Assembly (NCBI GenBank): GCA_013398275.1
Contig: VZSE01008498.1
Location: 701,873 to 765,872 of the forward strand
Direction: 5' to 3'
Source of the DNA: Promerops cafer
Lineage: Eukaryota > Chordata > Aves > Passeriformes > Nectariniidae
DNA: 64,000 nt
Below the pieces are notes generated by a model. The model was not told the DNA's origin. It searched no databases and was given only the letters and a program-made list of their open reading frames with translations. Each line of letters begins with the position of its first letter. The first letter of the stretch is position 1. A program made the position numbers and the translations under genes. This document shows, piece by piece, positions 57,246 through 64,000 of this stretch.

Positions 57246-60200
57246 CTGACAAGAGAAGAAGCAAACACAGGGTATTTAGCTGGGCTGTGCGGGTGCCAAG
57301 AGTGAAGGGAGCTGGCTGTTCTCCGAGGAGTAGGAGCTACTGATTAGCTGCTCACTGCCACTGTTCTGCTTGACCAGCTCCAAACAAAGCAAAGCCAGTT
57401 GGCATTTTCAAAAATGTTTCAAATGTGTTTCTCACACACACTCTCTCCCTCCCCTTTTGTCTCCTAGCCAATGAAACAATTCTCATTTAAACCCTTTAGT
57501 ACATAATAATATTAGCAACAGTCCAAGAAGCAGAGTAATCTATAATGGTTTGTGAGCCTTTCAATCTCTGCTGAGGTAAAACGCACAGGGGTTCTAAGGT
57601 AAGTTTTGCATGAGCCAAGATTTTGAAGAGCTGGTCACCCTTAGGTCTCCTGGATACCACACACATTTATCAGGTGAAATATAAACTGAAATCTGTCTAG
57701 GTCATGGTAGAAGTGAATGTGCAGATTGCTAGGATGAAACGGTTGCTTGGAAAGGGCAAAGATACAGTTAAGGAGCAATGCTGGAAGCTGCCACACTGCC
57801 CTTGTTTACTCCTAAGCTGCATTCTTTTGTAGAAAGTAGTAGTCTGCTCTTATTTTAGATTTCCTTCCCAAAATGGATCAGTTTTGGCCTGTGATACAGC
57901 TTTCTGAAGGCACAGCTTTCTGAAGGGGCTGCTGCCACTCCAGTTTTTGTTTGCATGTTGCATATTTTCTTTGCTTTTCTTTGGAGAGAAAAAGGAAGAG
58001 GCTGACATATGGGACCTTTGGAGAAAACTCAAGAAATCTCTGAGAGCGGAAATATTATAGTAGATGCTGACACAGTGTAGAAAATGCTGTGGTTTCTTTG
58101 GGAACAGATGGAGACTTTACTCACAGGCCTAATGACTTGCTGCTATCAGATAAAGATTTATGAAGTTGGCCTGTTCTGCTGCCTCTTAATTTCTTTCTAG
58201 GAATTAATTGAGGGCAAGAAAAACTGAAGTGTAATCTACAAAGCAGTCTGGAGAATGCATGCGAATGCTCAGATGATGTGTGAACAGGGACGAACGAGCG
58301 GAGAGACAAACCACTCTTGCATGATGTTACAACGATGTTCAACTGCAGTGCCCAGTGTTGCTCACTCCTCTAAAGGGGTAAAAAGTGCCGAGAAACGGGA
58401 AGAAAGATTAAGGGCCCAGAAGAAATGGGAAGAACCTCTAACACTTGGGCTTGTTTACCTTGGGAGATAAAGGTAAGGATGGGGTCATATGATAAGCTAC
58501 TGAAAATAACTAATGATCAAGGTAACACAGGTCAGATCCTTCAGTCCTGTCTCATGATAAAAACAAGGTAGTACTGAAGACAACTAACTTTGGACTTTTC
58601 TCCAAAGCCTTGAAGTCAGGCTGTAGATCTCACTTGTGAGATGGCCATGAGACAAAGTTTTAATCAGGCTAAAGCTTAAAAAGAATAGCCAAGTTACAAT
58701 AACTAACATTTTGGAAGGGATATTAAACCTTGTGCTTCAAATGCTCAGCATTTAGAGATTCAGCTGCAAACAACTGTGTGCAGTGCAGTAGATCACCCCA
58801 TAGATGCCTCCTGCAGAGATCTCCTTCCTTCTCCCTAGCCATCTGCTGCTGGCCACTTTCCACAAGATGCTCTGGAGAATGGCTATAGTCCAGAAACAAA
58901 ACTCCCATCTTCTAAGACCCAAGGGCCAAAGTCTGCTTTGCTTTCTTTCCTGTACGAGAAGGCAAACCAGTTTCAGCCACACTAATCTGAGTCCGATATT
59001 ACCCAGCCAAAGTAAATTTACAAGACTTTAGCCCTAGAAATGAATTGGGAAGTTGCCATCTGGCTAGTCAGACCTGGGTTAGCACACAGCAGACGCACAA
59101 TGACCATATTGCACATACCTATACGTTCAAAGCTAACAAAAATATTAAAGTTCACCGGGAGAATTTAAATTGCATGACCTTGATGGCCATTTCCTGCACC
59201 ATCTTCATCAGCCATGGTTCAGTTGTGGTAGTGGTCATGGACACCAGCCAAGGCTCTGAGATCTTGCAGGGTGAGGAGTCAGAGGAGTCTCAATGTCCAA
59301 CAGAGGGAAGCTGGTGCTGTGGTGCTGACTTGCTCCCTCTTACTGATTTAATCTCAAGGTTGCTCAAAATAATGAGATGGTTCAAGCAGGAGAAGGGAAA
59401 GCCTTTCCTGGGAATTTATAGGCTCATAATAATACATTTTTTTCTGTTTGAGAAATTGTTTGTAAGTTATAAGCATTCCTCTTCCAAATATAAAGATTGA
59501 ATAAGAATTTTCAGGTTTGGATTTTTTGTTGTTGCTTTGTTTTTGTTTATGGTAAAGAAAGAGAAACTGAGGCCAGATGCCAATTCACTATAATGATTTT
59601 CTACCAATACAGTCACGCCTTCCCTTAGTTTGAAAAGCATGTGGCATCTTCTTGCTATTTATGATCATGCTTCTCTTTCCCTTGAAAAGTAAAAAAAAAG
59701 CCCACTAAATCCTCATGCAGTAAGTCATCCTAATATCTGTGGAATCTCAAGAGTCAGACACATTTTGCAGTAATACCTGGTGTTATTCACGGATCATGTT
59801 CACGTGCTACAGTAGATGTAACAGATGTCAATTAGAGGTAGGTTAAGATGTTTGTGCCTAGATGCCTGTGTATGGCTGTATACAGATATTGATTCTATTT
59901 CTCATGCCTTATATGTTTCTTTTCATTGGTTTTAGACTGGTTGGGCACTAAAAATGACAACTGGATGAAGTACCATAAATATGTCAAGAACCATGAACTA
60001 CAGAACCTTTAGCATTCAAAAATGGCAGATTTCCTTCAACTTTAACCTCCAGCATTAAATCTTTGTGGTTGAGAGCTGACTTGCACTACTAAGTGCTGTA
60101 CCTCTAGTTTCTTTTGACATTGGCCTAGCTATAATTTTCAGAAAGGCTGGGATTAGATATTTAGCTCCAAACAGAGACCTTACTGAAAATCTATTTGTTG

Positions 60201-63200
60201 TGTGTGATGAAAGCTTGGAAAATTTGGCTCACTTGTCGTCTTTTCCTACTCTAAGCTTTTTGCAGTGAAATTTTCTTAGGGTGAGAAAAGCATACCCACA
60301 AACCCTGTTGACACTTCCTTATGTGATCTGTCTTACGGATTTCTGTGGGACAACTTCTCATGCTGGATGATGTTTTATTTGCAGAATCAAAGCAGGAGTG
60401 AGGTGAAAGGCCAGCAGAAGTCACCTGTGAGGCACAGTCCACAGCAGTGAGCTTGTGTTTGGAAACTTCTAGGTCCCTTTGAAACTCCCCTTTATCTAGA
60501 GCTTATGAGGGGGAAGAAGGGATAAATCAGTTGATGGTGGAGCTATGGTGACAGCTCATGCAAACCCAGGTAGAGTCCTTCAGATAGTGTCTTTCTTCAT
60601 GCTAGAGGAATTTAGGTAGTGAATCTGCTAACTCACACTAGTTGCACAAAGTGAGAATAATGACCAAAGCAGAGGCCCAAAAGCTGTTTCATGGCCGAGT
60701 TTAAGATGCTGTCAAATGCTTACTCCATAAATTTCCCTAGGTTTCCCTGTTGAGGGAAGGATGCATTGGGATGAGTGAACTCATTGTGCACACATATCTC
60801 TAAAGTGACTTCACATCTGACGATCAAAGACACACTCACCCTCCTAAAGGTTTGGGAGTGCACAAGCCCTGCCATCAGTGTAGGCTTAGGGGCTGCTCAG
60901 TCAATGTGCAGTGAATCCTGAGGTGGGAAAGTAGCAAACACAGAGCACATCAGTGCTCAACACGGGGTGTGCTGCACTGACCTTAGCCACTGCCACATGG
61001 GCTTGCTGAAGGACAGCACTTGCTACCTTACACGTAGCACTGTGGTGACATTTGGAGAATTTCTGGGACATGGGTGCCTGTCATGGGGTGACGCTGCCTT
61101 GTCTGGATCTACCAGCCAGGGTTGTATGTCCCTACAAACCAGTGCAGTGCAGACTTGCCCTAATTGGGCTCTGCTTCACAGAAGGAGAAATTTAAATCAG
61201 CCCCCAGCTGCAGCCACCTCAGGGCCCACTGCACAGGCACAGCCCTGCTGTACAGGCCATCTAATTGCTCCTTGCTGCCAGAAATGTCACCGCTCCACAT
61301 CAGTGTGATGAAAGCTGAGCACTTCATGAGGTACAGGATGCAAAAATGTTTAGTTGCCAAACTGTGGCTCTTGGCTGACTCTTTCCAAGTAAGCATAAGA
61401 TTAATTCTGATTTTATTCACGGGAAACACAGCTCCAGTAAAGCAAGGCTGCCATTTTAAACAAAGCTCTGCTACTATACCGAAGCCAGCCACCACTTCAG
61501 GCAGTACAATACTGCTCGAGCAGCATCGCCATTTTCTGAGGGGTTTCTCTTCTCACTCTTCACCAAACCCGTGTATCCAGAAGTTCCCTTTCCTCTCCTT
61601 CTTCCCTGCCACCCCCAATAGTCCTTCACCCATAGCAGTTGTGATTCAAACCAGATGGTTTTCTTTTCTTTCTAGGAGGCTGTCAGAGAAATTACACTTG
61701 TCTCAGTCACCAAAGCTGTGTCACTCTGAAAGCAAGTGGTTGAGATGAAAATTATATTTCTTGCAACGTGCAGCATCTGGTGCACAGCTGTTGTAGTGAA
61801 TGAAATACCAAGTTAACAGCAGCGTGGAACAGTTGAAGTTCTCCCCAAAGTAGTATTGCTGAGTTTCTAAATATGCCTCTTAAATTATACTCTGGTGAAA
61901 AATCAGTCAACCTCGATTTTTGCCTCTGTCTCCCCTTCCCTTGTGCCCCATTTCTGCTTCTCCATATTTAGCACAACAAAGTAACAACGAACAGCGTGGC
62001 CTTTCTCAAAAGCCAATCCCCACCTGCTTATTTACTACAGCAGCTTCACAGTATGGGTTGTGCTGCTGGGTATTTTTGTTTAAATGTCTGCTGACTGAAG
62101 AGGCCTGGCAGAGTGTGGAGGCTGTGTTTGACAAAGCATCTGTAGTGAGAGGACCTGCCTGCATCATCTCCCACACTCACCGAACACCTGCACGCTGACA
62201 AATGAATCCCGAGAGCTCCCTTTGAAAAAGAAATAAATCCCTGTACCTCTCCGTGGCTGAATGGCAATTAGCCCCCCTTCCTTGCATGTTTCCCTCCCTA
62301 AATAAAGTTGTTAATGCTGTTGCCTTGGCTAAGACTCCCCACTCTTGCCCTCAAAACTGCCCTGAGCTGACACCACAGCCAAGCCTGCCCTGCAAAGACA
62401 GAGCCTAGATCTTTTAGGCTCCTTTGAAAAGGCTGTCTGCAATCAGGTCAGCCTACTCCGCCTTACATGAAAAGACATTTCTCTCATTGCCAAACAGTCT
62501 AGGAGTAAAAGAGGGGTTTGCGTGAGCAGAGGCAGCTCCTCAGGAAGGCTGCGAGGAGAGGAGGGAGTCTCACAAGTGACAGATGGAGAAAGAAAGCAGA
62601 GGGGGAGCTGTAGTCATGAATCACTGTAAGGGTATTTCACCAGCTGGCTGCAAAGATAACCAGACTGCACAAACTAGGGGAAAATCTGAGAAGGAAATGA
62701 GAGTAATGGTGCAATGCTGTTGCAGCTCAGTACCAGTGACAAGTTAAGGGATCTACATCCTGGGAGTTGTGTTTAACTGCTTTAGCCAGAGATGCTAAGC
62801 ACAAGTTCCAACCCCTACAGATCTGCCCTAGTGCTCCTGGGGTTTTTCTGGGGACCTTACCTTAGGAAAGATGACTGAAATAGGACAATAAAATTCAAGA
62901 AAAGTGTTTCTGGAGATGAGAATGACTGAGGGATGAAATGAATAGGTGAAAATCAGAATGTGGGTGGGGGTTAAACATGACTTGAAAGGGGATGCTGGGC
63001 CAGAGAAATATTTCCCTTTACTGAAGTGACTTCAGCTCTTCTTCTCAAGGTTATAATGGGTCAATCTCTTCTAGCTAAACATGCTAGTGATTTTCCTTCC
63101 TTATGAAACTCCCTTTATATCCTCTTTTAGCAGTTGCCTTCTGAGAACAGCAGCAATAAGGTTTGCTTTTGCTACAGTCTTCATTTTGCCCTACTCAGCA

Positions 63201-64000
63201 AATCTGAACAGGAAGGGACTCAGGCATCATCAAAGATAAAAGACTCCACAGTGAACAGCTCATATTTATACTAATCAGGTGAGTTCCTAAAGAGACAGAT
63301 CATGAGACAGGGCACAGTTCCTTTTTTTCAGGTTTTAAATCTCCTCTGCCACATTTACAAAAGTGCTAATGAAAGGCTGAGGTTGTGCCAATGCACTTAG
63401 AAACAGGCATGACCATGATCCATTAAATACCCTTGGAATATGTCAGACTGAGGTTCAGTTCCCGAAGCACCAAATCTTTTACCCTTAAATGTTTGACTAG
63501 AAAAGAATTTGGCGTTCTTTTCATGCTTTAATGCTAGCACTTTCAGCACACATACTTGCTTTGTAGCTTTCCTGGCAGGGTGCAAACAGGGGCAGATCTG
63601 TTGCCCACAATACAGCCCACCCAGCAAGACCAAATGCTGGTCAGACAGAGCAGGAGAGAGATGGAGGCAATTCCTCCCTCCTGCACGTGGACATCGTGGT
63701 GCAGCCACATAGTCACTGTGCAGAGTGGCTTCAGAGACCTCCCTTGTGGTATCCCACAGATGCTGGTAGAGAAACAAGGAGCAGCTATGCACATCTTCCC
63801 CTGGGACATTGGTTTCCCTCCTGTACACTATGTTCCTCACAGCACAGTGCTCTAGCCTGTAAGACTGTCCTGTCTCTGTGTCTATGGCAGTCCTTCAAGG
63901 TGGAACCATGCCAAGTCCAATGAAAAGGGAGCCTCTGTGGTTTTGGAAGAAGGACAACAAATCAAATCACAGTTGCATGTCTACTATAAGATCTACATTA
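57246..64000 (-). other. TGFBR2: TGFBR2 intron, partial
   Basis: At least 6.75 kb of intron running off the end of the window. I searched by eye for the upstream exon encoding VGTARYMAPE...CNAVGE on the minus strand and found nothing. The longest plus frame (61164-61748, 194 codons) shows Ser/Pro/His-rich composition and no domain. No clear CR1 copy is present. A 15-bp near-tandem duplication lies at 57896-57926, and an AT-rich, possibly conserved stretch at about 62220-62340. Confidence 0.8.
57896..57926. repeat. 15-bp direct repeat, period 16
   Basis: ACAGCTTTCTGAAGG occurs at 57896-57910 and again at 57912-57926. It is a small duplication within the TGFBR2 intron. Confidence 0.85.

Noticed and set aside
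61164..61748. 194-codon plus-strand open frame, longest in the window
   Set aside because: It lies inside the TGFBR2 intron. Composition is rich in Ser, Pro, His and Leu with no domain or splice context, and a 111-codon frame is open opposite it. Chance is the simplest reading.
1..64000. CRISPR arrays, bacterial operons, phage or insertion sequences
   Set aside because: The window is vertebrate nuclear DNA. Direct repeats seen are microsatellites, a 37-mer duplication and CR1 copies, none with array spacing.
57246..64000. TGFBR2 activation-segment exon
   Set aside because: I looked on the minus strand for VGTARYMAPE and CNAVGE codons with flanking splice sites and did not find them, so the exon must lie beyond the window.

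Overview
The window is vertebrate nuclear DNA, almost certainly from a bird. It is intron-rich, contains no operons, and carries many 3'-anchored CR1 LINE fragments whose ends read as the ATAGAATCATAGAAT-type CR1 tail. It also holds LTR fragments of a kind common in avian genomes. The LTR families hint at a neoavian bird rather than a galliform, but that is a weak inference. About 1% of the window is recognisably coding.

Layout. (1) 1-34189, plus strand: the 3' end of GADL1, a PLP-dependent acidic amino acid decarboxylase. Two coding exons are visible, the penultimate at 1838-1927 and the last at 34016-34189, separated by a 32-kb intron. That intron contains CR1 pieces, simple repeats, a 261-bp hairpin element with near-perfect 78-bp inverted arms (12144-12404) and a short CpG-rich island (about 16130-16470). 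(2) 34190 to about 36.9 kb: GADL1 3' UTR and flank, with several poly(A) signal candidates. (3) About 36.9-51.3 kb: the intergenic gap between two convergent genes. It holds three CR1 copies, an older CR1-like relic, two LTR fragments joined tail-to-tail (43511-44439) and a 40-nt A run. (4) 51335-57245, minus strand: the 3' end of TGFBR2, the TGF-beta type II receptor kinase, with its full 2.2-kb 3' UTR, last coding exon (53518-53697) and penultimate exon (57118-57245). (5) 57246-64000: a TGFBR2 intron; the next upstream exon was not found in the window.

The tail-to-tail GADL1-TGFBR2 order matches human 3p24, so this is a conserved block. The two genes do unrelated jobs (beta-alanine/taurine-type amine synthesis, and TGF-beta signalling) and are neighbours only by position.

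I found no new biological system. The points most worth a second look are the hairpin element, the inverted LTR composite, the intronic CpG island, the well-preserved TGFBR2 3' UTR with its AT microsatellite, and several AT-rich stretches that look like conserved non-coding elements. Most open reading frames outside the four exons look like chance frames.
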